A DNA stretch of 64,000 nucleotides from G963422745 sp965214285 (GTDB lineage: Bacteria > Actinomycetota > Acidimicrobiia > Acidimicrobiales > Aldehydirespiratoraceae): contig OZ243946.1 of the NCBI GenBank assembly GCA_965214285.1, positions 1,364,001 through 1,428,000 of the forward strand, in the 5' to 3' direction. Below are positions 19,141-28,131 of this stretch, piece by piece (position 1 is the first letter of the stretch; every line of letters starts with the position of its first letter). Under the pieces are notes generated by a model. It made no database searches, was not told the origin of the DNA, and saw only the letters and a program-made list of their open reading frames with translations. The translations under genes and the position numbers were made by a program.

Positions 19141-19802
19141 CAGCGGGCCTCCGGTGACGGATCGCTCGACGCAGGCGGGTCGAGGCGACCGAACTGCCGG
19201 TCGCCTGCGTCGCCGAGGCCGGGGAGGATGAAGCCTGCATCGTCGAGCGAGTCGTCCACGGCAGCAGTGACCACGGCAGCGGCCGAGCCGGAGCTGCGCA
19301 GCGTCTCGATCCCTTCGGGCGCCGCCAGAGCGCAGACCACCGTGACCCTGCCCGCCCCGGAGTCCCTGGCCGCCTCGCAAGCGTGAACCGCGGAGCCTCC
19401 GGTGGCCAGCATCGGGTCGAGCACCAGCACGTCGCTGTCGCCGAGGTCGCCTGGGATGCTGTTCATGTAGGCAGCGGGGAGCAGCGTCTGCTTGTCACGG
19501 CGCAGGCCGACGAAGCCGACTCCCGCATCATCGAACAGCTCCAGGGCAGGCGCCAGCATGCCGAGCCCGGCCCGCAGCACCGGCACCAGCAGCGGGGGAG
19601 CGGCGACACGGGTTCCCGATGCCGGGCCCATCGGGGTCCGCAGCTCCACGCCGGTCACCGCCATGTGGCGTGCGGCCTCGTAGACCAGGAATCCGCTGAG
19701 GGCCTCCAGGGCCCGCCGGAAGCCGGCCGTGGGGGTCTCGGCGGCCCGCAACAAGGCGAGCCGGTCCGCTGCAAGGGGATGGTCGACGACGATCAACTGC
19801 AT
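19140..19802 (-). CDS. upp: Uracil phosphoribosyltransferase
   Basis: UPRT makes UMP from uracil and PRPP in pyrimidine salvage. The 220-residue protein has the PRPP loop VLVLDPMLATGGSA (Asp129 to Ser137), the VPVLRAGLGM segment near 74-83 and the uracil-binding C-terminal GLGDAGDRQFG. Length matches the family (about 210). A short Pro/Ser tail follows. The start ATG 19802 begins MQLIVVDHPLA, the usual family N-terminus. It is divergent from the first array gene and overlaps the next minus-strand gene by ATGA. Confidence 0.95.
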   Translation of the reverse strand: MQLIVVDHPLAADRLALLRAAETPTAGFRRALEALSGFLVYEAARHMAVTGVELRTPMGPASGTRVAAPPLLVPVLRAGLGMLAPALELFDDAGVGFVGLRRDKQTLLPAAYMNSIPGDLGDSDVLVLDPMLATGGSAVHACEAARDSGAGRVTVVCALAAPEGIETLRSSGSAAAVVTAAVDDSLDDAGFILPGLGDAGDRQFGRLDPPASSDPSPEAR

Positions 19803-19882
19803 CGTTGGACTATGCCGGCAAGCCGCGCCCGACCGAAACGCAGGACCCATCCCAGAGCTGCGACTCGGCGAGGCTGAGGCCA

Positions 19883-19888
19883 TAGGCT
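19883..19888 (+). promoter_or_regulatory. -10 element TAGGCT directly before array gene A
   Basis: TAGGCT ends seven bases before the ATG of gene A, so the transcript would be leaderless. It lies in the 93-base divergent gap with upp. Confidence 0.5.
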
Positions 19889-19895
19889 CGCGGCG

Positions 19896-21509
19896 ATGTC
19901 CGAGCCAAGCGACGGCGACGAGCCCGCAGGGACACCCGAGGCGACCGAGGCACCCGAGGCGACTGGCAAGACAACGGGCAGGGCGCTGTGGGACGACCGC
20001 GCAGCGCTGCTCACCGCGGCGCTGAAGTTCGCCCTGGCCATGTCGCTCACGGGCATCGCCTTGAACGCCACCTACTCCGTGAGCGTCTCGGAGATCTCGC
20101 CGGTCGACATCCGAGACATCATGCTGCTGGGCCTGGCGGTCAACACGCTGCTCTTGGCGGCCACGCTCGCGCTGCTGCGCTCCAAGGCCTGCAACGCGGT
20201 GCTGGCGATGATCGTGCTGGGCTCGGTGGCCACTGGCTACCTCATCCACACGGACCTGTACCTGACAGGCAATCGGCTGCTGCCGGCCCTGCTGTCCGCC
20301 GTGACCTTCTTCGGGCTCTTCGCAGTATTCGAGTTCATGGACGAGAACCGCACGCTGAGCCTGATATTGCCGTCGGTTGCGCTGCTGGTCCTGGCGATCG
20401 TGGTGCTCCCTCACTTCCGAACCCCAGGAGGAGGCCGGGACTACGAGTCGCAGATTCGCCTGATCTCGTTCGAGGAGACGCCCAACCTGTACTTCGTCTC
20501 CTTCGACGGTCTGGCGCCTCAGGCGGTGACGAAGAAGTACCTCGATGTCGAGACGACCGACCTCCTGGATCTGCTCAACGCCGAGTTCCGGCATCTGCCC
20601 AACATGTTCGCCGATTCGATCTGGTCGGTCTTCTCCCTGAACACGTTGGCCGCTCTCGATCCTCGCATCTCCTGGGGAGACTGCTACTGGGACAACTGCC
20701 TGCCGACAGAGGATCCTGGATACCTGGTGGGAACCTCGCCGAGCCCGCTGTTCGACATCCTGCACGCCAACGGCTACGAGATCACGACCATCTTTCTCAA
20801 TCCCGTGTGGGGCGCATCCAAGGGGCCCTTCGTCCACAACTACGAGATCAGCAAGTCCAGGACGGCCTGCGACCTCCTGGACCCGTCCATCGCCAAGATC
20901 GCCTTCTGGGGCTATTGCAACTTGCGGTTTGCCGACCCGGCGTCGGGGTACGGCTGGCACGGGGAAGGATACGGGCCGCAGATGGACCTGACGGCCCGGG
21001 CAGCCGACGAGCAAGGCCCCCAGTTCACACTGTCCTACTTCAAGCTGCCGATTCACACGCTTCGCAGCTACAACCACTTTGACGCCGACAAGCGGGACGA
21101 GTTCAGGGAGCTGTACATCACGCGCAGCAACTTGGCGGCACCCTTGCTGGACGACCTCCTGGAGACCCTGCGCGAACGAGATCCGGAGGCGATCCTCTTC
21201 GTCTTCGGCGATCACGGCCTGTGGCTGTCGCGCCCCCACAGATTCGAGGACGATCCGCAGTTCGTCGTCTCGGATCGCATGGGGGTGTACGGCGGCATCT
21301 GGCCGCCCGACGCCTGCGAATCGTGGTTCGACGAGACCCTCGAGCAGGGGTGGCTGACGATCCTGGGCGCTGTGCACACGATCCTGCGCTGCCTGTCGGA
21401 CGGCGAGGAGGCACTCGTCGATCCCCTGAGGACAACCATGCCCAGCGGCTACCAGTTCTTCCCCGACGACGGCAACGAGCACTCCTTCGGCGACTACCTC
21501 TACGAGTAG
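19896..21509 (+). CDS. LtaS-like membrane sulfatase-superfamily protein, array member A
   Basis: First of eight paralogues. The 537-residue protein has a Pro/Glu/Ala cytoplasmic N-terminus, about five membrane helices between residues 38 and 172, then an alkaline-phosphatase/sulfatase-superfamily domain expected outside the membrane. This is the layout of lipoteichoic acid synthase. Candidate metal ligands are Asp204 (VSFDGLAP), His387 (KLPIHT), Asp439 and His440 (FGDHG). The usual Thr/Cys nucleophile position is occupied by Ser244 in the WSxxS motif. The protein ends SFGDYLYE, a tail shared by all eight. A is one of the more divergent copies and shares a YESQ-ETPNLYF stretch with G. Activity on phosphoglycerol, phosphoethanolamine or sulfate groups is possible but unproven. 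Confidence 0.85.
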   Translation: MSEPSDGDEPAGTPEATEAPEATGKTTGRALWDDRAALLTAALKFALAMSLTGIALNATYSVSVSEISPVDIRDIMLLGLAVNTLLLAATLALLRSKACNAVLAMIVLGSVATGYLIHTDLYLTGNRLLPALLSAVTFFGLFAVFEFMDENRTLSLILPSVALLVLAIVVLPHFRTPGGGRDYESQIRLISFEETPNLYFVSFDGLAPQAVTKKYLDVETTDLLDLLNAEFRHLPNMFADSIWSVFSLNTLAALDPRISWGDCYWDNCLPTEDPGYLVGTSPSPLFDILHANGYEITTIFLNPVWGASKGPFVHNYEISKSRTACDLLDPSIAKIAFWGYCNLRFADPASGYGWHGEGYGPQMDLTARAADEQGPQFTLSYFKLPIHTLRSYNHFDADKRDEFRELYITRSNLAAPLLDDLLETLRERDPEAILFVFGDHGLWLSRPHRFEDDPQFVVSDRMGVYGGIWPPDACESWFDETLEQGWLTILGAVHTILRCLSDGEEALVDPLRTTMPSGYQFFPDDGNEHSFGDYLYE

Positions 21510-21592
21510 GCGAGGAGAGCGAGGCAGATGCGTGCTGGAGGCGGCCCGAGGATGATCCCGAGGATGACAAGGCCGAGCTGCGAGAGATTGCC

Positions 21593-23146
21593 GTGAGCGG
21601 TCCTGTGCTGCGGAGGCTTCGCCGCCGGCTGAGCCATCCCGGCGGTTGGCGGACAGCGGTGCTGAAGTACGTGTTCGGCGCGTCGCTGGCCGGCCTGGCT
21701 TTCATGGCCACCTACTCCGCCGCACCAGTGGAGTTCCACGACGCCGAGCTGAGGGACATCCTGTTGCTGGGCGCAATGGTGCACACGGTGCCTTTCGTCG
21801 CGGCGCTCCTGTTGCTGCGCTCCAGGACCTGCAACGCGGTGCTGGCGCTCGTCGTGCTCGGCTCGGTCGGGACCGCCTATCTCATCCACACAGACCTCTA
21901 CCTGACAGGAAGCCGGGCGGTGTTCTGGCTCAGCGCCCTGGCCATCGGGGGAGGGATCTTTGCGGTTTTTGAGCTCATCGACGACAACCGCTGGGTGCGC
22001 CTGGCGGTGCCCTCGGCGGCAGCGCTGACGTTGGCGGTCTGGGTCGTCGGCCACGTTCAGCTCCCGGCCCCGACTGCAGATCGGACGGAGGGAGACCGAT
22101 TCTATGCGGATCAGATCCTCCCGGTCTCGTTCGAGTCGACGCCGAACCTGTACTTTCTCTCGTTCGACGGCCTGGCCCCTCAGATCCTGGGGCAGGAGTA
22201 CCTCGACATCGAGACCACCGACCTCGTCGAGCTGGTCAACACGGAGTTCCGGCGCCTTCCCAACATGTTCGCCGAATCGAGATGGTCGCGTGACTCCCTG
22301 CACATCCTGGCATCGCTGGATCGCGGCATCTACTGGGAGGCTCGCGAGCGGCATGGGCCGATCGGCCATCTCACCGGGGAGTTCCCGAATCCGCTGTACG
22401 ACATCCTCGGTGACAACGGCTACGAGACGACCTTCGGCAATCACTCCAGCAACTTCGGCAGAACCAGGGGGCCTTATGTCGACAACCTGGTCATCGTGCA
22501 GTCCCGGACCGTTTGCGGGCGCTTGGACCGGTCCGTCTTCCGCTCCGCCTTCTGGGGCTATTGCAATCTCCTGGGTCGGGACTTCTGGGTGGACTGGTGG
22601 GAAGGCAGCCATGAAGATCTGATGGAACAGGTCATCTCTATCAGCGAGCGAGAGGAGCCTCAATTCGCCATGGTCTATTTTCGGTTGCCGAACCACACGC
22701 CGCCGTCGTTCGACTACGGCGACCCCAGACACGTTGAAACCTACAGGGCCGACTACATCCGCCTCAGCAATCAGGCCGCCGGGCTCCTCGCGGAGTTCAT
22801 CGAGGCTCTGGAGCAAAAGGACCCCGAGGCGATCCTGTTCGTCTTCGGCGATCACGGGCCACGGCTGACCCACAACATGAAGTTCGGAGATGATCCGGAC
22901 TTCTTCGTCAAGGACAATCTAGGCGTCCTCGGAGGAATCTGGCCGGCCGATGCCTGCGCGGAGTGGTTCGACGACGAGCTCCAGAAGGGCTGGCTGACCA
23001 CCCTGGATGCCGTGCACGTGATCCTGCGCTGCCTGTCGGGCGGCGACGAGGCGCTGGTGGAGCCGAGGGCGACGACCATGCACCGCTATCGCGACATCCC
23101 CGACGATGACCCCGAGCGCTCCTTCGCCGACTTCCTCTACGAGTAG
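21593..23146 (+). CDS. LtaS-like membrane sulfatase-superfamily protein, array member B
   Basis: The 517-residue paralogue starts at GTG 21593, 84 bases after A; the frame is open further upstream but only over the end of A. An Arg-rich N-terminus leads to five predicted helices (about 22-42, 54-76, 80-100, 108-128, 136-157). The extracytoplasmic domain has Asp192 (SFDGLAP), Ser232/Ser235 (WSRDS), His368 (RLPNHT) and Asp420-His421 (FGDHG). Four cysteines (308, 324, 454, 480) sit in contexts repeated in most paralogues and could form disulfides. In helix 4 the glycine codons read GGGGGAGGG, an interrupted form of the G-run that is pure in E and F. It ends ERSFADFLYE. Confidence 0.85.
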   Translation: MSGPVLRRLRRRLSHPGGWRTAVLKYVFGASLAGLAFMATYSAAPVEFHDAELRDILLLGAMVHTVPFVAALLLLRSRTCNAVLALVVLGSVGTAYLIHTDLYLTGSRAVFWLSALAIGGGIFAVFELIDDNRWVRLAVPSAAALTLAVWVVGHVQLPAPTADRTEGDRFYADQILPVSFESTPNLYFLSFDGLAPQILGQEYLDIETTDLVELVNTEFRRLPNMFAESRWSRDSLHILASLDRGIYWEARERHGPIGHLTGEFPNPLYDILGDNGYETTFGNHSSNFGRTRGPYVDNLVIVQSRTVCGRLDRSVFRSAFWGYCNLLGRDFWVDWWEGSHEDLMEQVISISEREEPQFAMVYFRLPNHTPPSFDYGDPRHVETYRADYIRLSNQAAGLLAEFIEALEQKDPEAILFVFGDHGPRLTHNMKFGDDPDFFVKDNLGVLGGIWPADACAEWFDDELQKGWLTTLDAVHVILRCLSGGDEALVEPRATTMHRYRDIPDDDPERSFADFLYE

Positions 23147-23149
23147 GCT
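23144..23149 (+). promoter_or_regulatory. -10-like TAGGCT overlapping the stop codon of B
   Basis: The TAG stop of B forms the first three bases of TAGGCT, followed by the short leader ORF at 23162 and gene C. This copy of the array cassette is shortened and lacks the AGGAGG seen in the other copies. Confidence 0.4.
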
Positions 23150-23161
23150 ACCATTCGACCA

Positions 23162-23209
23162 ATGCGCCGAAACCCGCTGATTGCCGCCCTGGACGAGACC
23201 GCTCGATAG
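23162..23209 (+). CDS. Short leader ORF (MRRNPL...) upstream of C
   Basis: A 15-codon ORF beginning MRRNPLIAALDETAR and ending four bases before the ATG of C. Its first residues match the start of the DPGTG protein encoded at 32969. It looks like a decayed copy of that gene's 5' end, now serving as a leader ORF or remnant. Translation is not shown. Confidence 0.35.
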   Translation: MRRNPLIAALDETAR

Positions 23210-23213
23210 CCTG

Positions 23214-24797
23214 ATGAGCATCGTCGAGTCTCAGGGCGTCAGTGACGACGAAGCAGGAGGTACGCGTGCTTGGCCGGCGCCGGGCGACGGATCCTCGCCG
23301 AGCACTGCGGCGTTGAAGTACCTCTTCGGCACGTCGCTGGCGGGCCTGGCCTTCATGGCCACCTACTCCCCGGCAGCAGTCGAGTTCCCTGCACCCGAGC
23401 TGAGGGACATCCTGATGCTGGGCGCAGCGACCCATTCGGTGCCTTTCGTCGCAGCGCTGGTGCTGCTGCGCTCCAAGGTCCGCAACGCGGTGCTGGCCCT
23501 CATCGTGCTGGGATCCGTCTGGACGGCCTATCTCATCCATACAGATCTCCACCTGACCGGGAGTCGGGCGGTGTTCTGGCTGAGCGCCCTGGCCATCTGG
23601 GCCGGGGTCTTCTCCGTTTTCGAGTTCATGGACGACAATCGCTGGATGCGGCTGGGATTTCCCTCGGCGGCAGCGTTGGCGCTGGCGGTCTGGGTGATCG
23701 CTCATGCTCAGCCCTGGGTTGCAGGAGTCGATCGCGCGGCTGCGGACCGGTTCTATGCCGATCAGGTCCACGAGGTTTCGTTCGCAACTACGCCGAACCT
23801 GTATTTCGTCTCTCTTGACGGCCTGGGCCCACAGAGCCTGGGGCAGGAGTACCTCGACATCGAGACCACGGACCTCGTCGACCTGGTCAACGCGGACTTC
23901 CGGCGATTTCCCAACATGTTCGCCGAGTCGAGATGGTCGCGCGACTCTCTAAACATCCTGGCGTCGCTGGACCGCGGGATCTACTGGGAAGCTCGTGAGC
24001 GCCACGGGCCGATGGGCTATCTCACAGGCGAGTTACCGAACCCGCTGTACGACATCCTCCACGACAACGGCTACGAGACCACGTTCGGCTATCACTCCAG
24101 TAATTTTGGAAGAACCAAAGGTCCTTACGTCGACGACCTGCTCATCGGGGAAACCCGACCGATTTGTCTTCGCTTGGCCTGGCCAGTATTCCGCGTCGCC
24201 TTCTGGGGCTACTGCAATCTCTTGGACAGGAACTTCAGGGATGATTGGTGGACGGCCAGCCACGCCGAATTGATGGATCAGGTCATCTCGATCGCCGAAC
24301 GGGACAGACCTCAATTCGTCTTTGCGTATCTTCGCTTGCCGGCCCACACCTGGCAGCCATTCGACTACGCCGATCCCAGGGACGTCAGGACGTACCGAGA
24401 AAGGTACATCCGCTACAGCAGTCAGGCAGCAGGTCTTGTGGCGGAGCTTCTCGAGGCTCTGGAGGAGAAGGACCCCGGGGCGATCCTGTTCGTGTTCGGC
24501 GATCACGGGCCGCGCCTCACCGAGGGGATGGAATTCCATGAGGATCCGGAGTTCTTCGTCAAGGACTCATACGGAGTCCTCGGCGGGATCTGGCCGCCCG
24601 ATGCCTGTGGGTCGTGGTTCGACGAAGCCGAGATGAAAGGCTGGCTGACGACTCTCGACGCCGTGCATGCCATCTTGCGCTGTCTCTCCGACGGGGACGA
24701 AGTGCTGGTCGAGCCGAGGGCGACGACTATGCAAGGCTACGGTGGCATTCCTGACGACGACCCCGAACGCTCCTTCGCCGACTACCTCTATGAGTAG
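23214..24797 (+). CDS. LtaS-like membrane sulfatase-superfamily protein, array member C
   Basis: The 527-residue paralogue has a hydrophilic N-terminus (about 32 residues) nearly identical to that of F, then the five-helix block and the catalytic domain. Asp202 (SLDGLGP), Ser242 in WSRDS, the LPAHT histidine and FGDHG mark the active site. The helix 4 segment reads AIWAGVFS, coded with GGGCCGGGG and therefore not a slippage tract. It ends ERSFADYLYE. ATG 23214 follows the short MRRNPL leader ORF by four bases. The stop overlaps the ATG of D by eight bases (ATGAGTAG), so C and D are very likely coupled. Confidence 0.87.
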   Translation: MSIVESQGVSDDEAGGTRAWPAPGDGSSPSTAALKYLFGTSLAGLAFMATYSPAAVEFPAPELRDILMLGAATHSVPFVAALVLLRSKVRNAVLALIVLGSVWTAYLIHTDLHLTGSRAVFWLSALAIWAGVFSVFEFMDDNRWMRLGFPSAAALALAVWVIAHAQPWVAGVDRAAADRFYADQVHEVSFATTPNLYFVSLDGLGPQSLGQEYLDIETTDLVDLVNADFRRFPNMFAESRWSRDSLNILASLDRGIYWEARERHGPMGYLTGELPNPLYDILHDNGYETTFGYHSSNFGRTKGPYVDDLLIGETRPICLRLAWPVFRVAFWGYCNLLDRNFRDDWWTASHAELMDQVISIAERDRPQFVFAYLRLPAHTWQPFDYADPRDVRTYRERYIRYSSQAAGLVAELLEALEEKDPGAILFVFGDHGPRLTEGMEFHEDPEFFVKDSYGVLGGIWPPDACGSWFDEAEMKGWLTTLDAVHAILRCLSDGDEVLVEPRATTMQGYGGIPDDDPERSFADYLYE

Positions 24798-26304
24798 GAC
24801 ACGATCCTTGCCGACAGCAGTGTCCAAGTACGTGTTCGGCACGTCGCTGGCCGGCCTGGCTTTCATGGCCACCTATGCTCCGTCAGCTGTCGAGTTCCCT
24901 GTGGCCGAGCTGAGAGACATCCTGATGGTGGGCGCAGTTGTCCACACTGTGCCTTTCGTCGCAGGCCTCGTCTTCCTGCGCTCCAAGGCCCGCAACGCAG
25001 TGCTGGCGCTCGTCGTGCTGGCTTCGATGGGGACGGCCTACCTGTTCCACACAGACCTGTACCTGACCGGAAGCCGCATGCTCTTCTGGCTGAGCGCCCT
25101 GGCCATCTGGGCCGGGGTCTTCGCGGTCTTCGAGTTGATCGACGACAACTGCTGGGTGCGACTGGCCTTGCCCTCGGCTGCGGCGTTGGCGCTGGTGATC
25201 TGGGTCGTGCCTCATATTCAGCTCAGTACTCCTGGCTCTGATCGCACGGAGAGGGACCGGTTCTATGCGGAGCAGATCCGCGCGGTCTCGTTCGATGAGA
25301 CGCCAAACTTGTACTTCATTGTATTTGACGGCCTTGGTCCGCAGGGTCTGGGGCAGGAATACCTCGACATCGAGACAACCGACCTGATCGACTTGATCAA
25401 TGCGGAGTTCCGGCGCTTTCCCAACATGTTCGCCGAGGCGAGATGGTCGGTAGATTCTCTGTCCATTCTCGGCTCGTTGGATCGCGATATCTACTGGGCG
25501 GCCTTGGAACGCGATGGGTATGCCGGCGGCCGTCTTGCAGGCAGGTTCCCGAGTCCGCTCTACGACATCCTCCATGACAACGGCTACGAGACGACCTTCG
25601 GCTCTCATGCCGACACCTTCGGAAGATCCAAAGGGCCTTACGTCGACGATCTGATCGTCGGCCAAAAGCGGCCGATCTGCTGGTTCTTGGGGAAGCCACG
25701 CCTCGCTTTCTGGGGCTACTGCAATCTTCTCGGCAGGACCGCCTGGGGTGATTGGCAGGAAGGCAGCCACACGCTTCTGATGGATCAGGTCATCTCGATC
25801 GCAGATCGCGACAGGCCCCAGTTCGCCTTCGTCTATTTTCGAATTCCGACCCACACCTGGTTGCTGTTCGACTACGCCGACCCCAGGGACGTGGAGCAAT
25901 ACCGCGAAAAATATGTTCGCAACAGCAACCAGGGCGCCCGACTCCTGGCGGAGCTCATGGATGCTCTGGAGGAGAAGGACCCCGAGGCGATCTTGTTCGT
26001 CTTCGGCGACCACGGGCCGCGCCTGACCAACGACATGACGTTCGGCGAGGATCCGGACTTCTTCGTCAAGGACAATCTCGGCGTCCTCGGCGGGATCTGG
26101 CCACGCGACACCTGCGAGTCCTGGTTTGACGACGCCGAGGCGAAGGGCTGGCTGACGACCCTCGATGCCGTGCATGCCATCCTGCGCTGCCTCTCCGGCG
26201 GCGATGAGGCGCTGGTCGAGCCGCGAGCGACGACGATGCACCGCTATCACGACATCCCCGACGATGACCCCGAACGCTCCTTCGCCGACTACCTCTACGA
26301 GTAG
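24790..26304 (+). CDS. LtaS-like membrane sulfatase-superfamily protein, array member D
   Basis: The 504-residue paralogue has the shortest N-terminus: MSRTRSLPTAVSKYVFG leads directly into helix 1. The frame is open upstream inside C, but ATG 24790, overlapping the C stop, is the natural start. The domain contains the FDGLGP aspartate, WSVDS, RIPTHT and FGDHG. Cysteine contexts RPICWFL, FWGYCNL and LRCLS are kept, and the DAC motif reads DTC. It ends ERSFADYLYE. It has no leader cassette of its own, but the cassette for E begins on its stop codon (TAGGGT at 26302). Confidence 0.87.
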   Translation: MSRTRSLPTAVSKYVFGTSLAGLAFMATYAPSAVEFPVAELRDILMVGAVVHTVPFVAGLVFLRSKARNAVLALVVLASMGTAYLFHTDLYLTGSRMLFWLSALAIWAGVFAVFELIDDNCWVRLALPSAAALALVIWVVPHIQLSTPGSDRTERDRFYAEQIRAVSFDETPNLYFIVFDGLGPQGLGQEYLDIETTDLIDLINAEFRRFPNMFAEARWSVDSLSILGSLDRDIYWAALERDGYAGGRLAGRFPSPLYDILHDNGYETTFGSHADTFGRSKGPYVDDLIVGQKRPICWFLGKPRLAFWGYCNLLGRTAWGDWQEGSHTLLMDQVISIADRDRPQFAFVYFRIPTHTWLLFDYADPRDVEQYREKYVRNSNQGARLLAELMDALEEKDPEAILFVFGDHGPRLTNDMTFGEDPDFFVKDNLGVLGGIWPRDTCESWFDDAEAKGWLTTLDAVHAILRCLSGGDEALVEPRATTMHRYHDIPDDDPERSFADYLYE

Positions 26305-26353
26305 GGTACGATTCGCCATCGACACGGATCGCCATAGCCAAGGAGGCTGCCCA
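26302..26353 (+). promoter_or_regulatory. Promoter and Shine-Dalgarno cassette upstream of E
   Basis: TAGGGT (26302-26307) includes the TAG stop of D. It is followed by a conserved spacer and AGGAGG shortly before the ATG of the leader ORF. The same block occurs before F with almost no change and, in more diverged form, before the DPGTG gene and H. Confidence 0.55.
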
Positions 26354-26410
26354 ATGCGCCGGAACCCGCCGAACCGCCGTCACTGGCGAACTCGCCCAAT
26401 AGCGTGGTGA
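26354..26410 (+). CDS. Leader peptide ORF coupled to E
   Basis: An 18-codon ORF (MRRNPPNRRHWRTRPIAW) with a strong AGGAGG Shine-Dalgarno. Its TGA overlaps the GTG of E as GTGA (26407-26410), suggesting that translation of the leader delivers ribosomes to E. The first five residues match the DPGTG protein start. The peptide is very basic. Confidence 0.45.
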   Translation: MRRNPPNRRHWRTRPIAW

Positions 26411-28029
26411 GCGCAGTCGAGCCGGAGCGCGCACCCGGTGATGACCGCTGGCGGATGGCTCTCAGGTGCGTCCTTCGCTTGAGCGGGCGAAGGACACAGC
26501 GGACCGCGGTGCTGAAGTACGTCTTCGGCGTGTCGTTGGCCGGCCTGGCGTTCATGGCCACCTATTCTGTGGCAGCAGTCGAGTTCTCCGCAGCCGAGCT
26601 GAGAGATATCCTGCTGCTGGGCGCAACAGTCCACACGGTGCCTTTCGTCGCAGCGCTCGTGCTCTTGCGCTCCAAGATCCGCAACGCCGTGCTGGCGCTC
26701 ATCGTGCTGGCCTCGGTCTGGACGGCCTATCTGGTGCACACAGACCTGTGGTTGTCCGGAAACCGGGCGGTCTTCTGGCTTTGCGCCCTGGCTGTCTGGG
26801 GGGGGGTCTTCTCGGCTCTCGAGTTCATCGACGAGAATCGCTGGGCGAGGCTGGCGCTGCCCTCGGCTGCCGCTTTGGCGTTGGTGGTCTGGGTGATCCC
26901 TCACATTCAGCTCCCGGTTCCAGGTTCCGATCGCACGGAGGCGGACAGGTCCTACGCTGACCAGATCAGGCCGGTCGCGTTCGAGGAGACGCCAAGCCTG
27001 TACTTCATCTCCTTTGACGGCCTGGGACCCAAAGCCCTGGGGCAGGAATATCTCGACATCGAGACAACTGACCTGATAGACCTGGTCGATGCAGAGTTCC
27101 GGCGCTTTCCCAACATGTTCTCCGAGGCAAAAGGGTCGCGGAACTCCCTGCACATCCTGGCTTCGCTGGATCGCGACATCTACTGGGAAGCTCGTGAGCT
27201 GCATGGGCCGAGCGGCCATCTCACAGGGCAGTTCCCGAACCCGCTCTACGACATCCTCCGCGACAACGGCTACGAGACGACCTTCGCCTATCACTCCAGC
27301 AATTTCGGAAGAACTAAGGGACCTTACCTCGACAATCTGATCATCGGCCAGTCTCGACCAGTCTGCTGGCGCGTGGACGGGTCCATCTGGCGTTTCGCAT
27401 TCTGGGGCTACTGCCCCGTCCTGCTGGCTGGAAGATTGAGCGATTGGTGGACGAACAGCCACGACATGCTGATGGATCAGGTCATATCGATCACCGAGCG
27501 AGAGGGGCCTCAATTCGCCTTCGCCTATCTTCGATTGCCGACTCACGCCTGGCCGCCCTTCGACTATGCCGACCCCCGGGACGTAGAAAGCTACCGCGAA
27601 CTGTACATTCGCAACAGCGATCAGGCTGCCATGCTCCTGGCGGAGCTCCTTGAGGCTCTTGAGGAGAAGGACCCGGGGGCGATCCTGTTCGTCTTCGGCG
27701 ATCACGGGCCGCGGCTGTCCCTCGGGATGGAGTTCGCCGACGATCCGGATTTCTGGGTCAAGGACTCCTACGGCGTCCTCGGCGGGATCTGGCCGCCCGA
27801 CGCCTGTGCGCCCTGGTTCGACGAGGAGCTCCAGAAGGGCTGGCTGACCACCCTGGATGCCGTGCATGCCGTCCTGCGCTGCCTGTCCGGCGGCGAGGAG
27901 GTACTGGTCGAGCCGAGGGCGACGATCATGGCCGGCGGTGTCGGGGACCACCGCATGCGCAAAAGCCTCGGCATCCCCGCCGAGCTGTTCGACCCCGAGC
28001 GCTCGTTCGCGGACTTCCTCTACGAGTAG
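26407..28029 (+). CDS. LtaS-like membrane sulfatase-superfamily protein, array member E (G-tract in frame)
   Basis: The 540-residue paralogue is intact. A 30-residue Arg-rich N-terminus precedes five predicted helices and the catalytic domain with SFDGLGPK, a changed nucleophile region GSRNS where most copies have WSxxS, RLPTHA (Thr replaced) and FGDHG. Helix 4 is coded by a run of nine G (26798-26806), giving W-G-G-V in frame. The segment before the tail differs from other copies (MAGGVGDHRMRKSLGIPAELFDPERSFADFLYE). GTG 26407 is preferred over GTG 26404 because it overlaps the leader stop. Loss of the usual Trp-Ser means its activity could differ. Confidence 0.86.
   Translation: MSAVEPERAPGDDRWRMALRCVLRLSGRRTQRTAVLKYVFGVSLAGLAFMATYSVAAVEFSAAELRDILLLGATVHTVPFVAALVLLRSKIRNAVLALIVLASVWTAYLVHTDLWLSGNRAVFWLCALAVWGGVFSALEFIDENRWARLALPSAAALALVVWVIPHIQLPVPGSDRTEADRSYADQIRPVAFEETPSLYFISFDGLGPKALGQEYLDIETTDLIDLVDAEFRRFPNMFSEAKGSRNSLHILASLDRDIYWEARELHGPSGHLTGQFPNPLYDILRDNGYETTFAYHSSNFGRTKGPYLDNLIIGQSRPVCWRVDGSIWRFAFWGYCPVLLAGRLSDWWTNSHDMLMDQVISITEREGPQFAFAYLRLPTHAWPPFDYADPRDVESYRELYIRNSDQAAMLLAELLEALEEKDPGAILFVFGDHGPRLSLGMEFADDPDFWVKDSYGVLGGIWPPDACAPWFDEELQKGWLTTLDAVHAVLRCLSGGEEVLVEPRATIMAGGVGDHRMRKSLGIPAELFDPERSFADFLYE
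26798..26806 (+). repeat. Nine-G homopolymer inside E (in frame)
   Basis: A pure run of nine G codes the Trp-Gly-Gly-Val turn in helix 4 of E. A one-base change would truncate the protein before the catalytic domain. Confidence 0.9.
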
Positions 28030-28077
28030 GGTACGATTCGCCATCGACACGGATCGCCATAGCCAGGAGGCTGCCCG
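28027..28077 (+). promoter_or_regulatory. Promoter and Shine-Dalgarno cassette upstream of F
   Basis: TAGGGT (28027-28032) again uses the stop codon of the preceding gene. The following spacer and AGGAGG match the E cassette except for one missing A and one base before the ATG. Confidence 0.55.
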
Positions 28078-28131
28078 ATGCGCCGGAACCCGCTGAACCG
28101 CCGTCCTTGGCGGTCACGCTCAACAAGCTGA
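28078..28131 (+). CDS. Leader peptide ORF coupled to F
   Basis: A 17-codon ORF (MRRNPLNRRPWRSRSTS) behind AGGAGG. Its stop and the ATG of F share a base (TGATG at 28129-28133), a typical termination-reinitiation arrangement. It is similar to the E leader. Confidence 0.45.
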   Translation: MRRNPLNRRPWRSRSTS

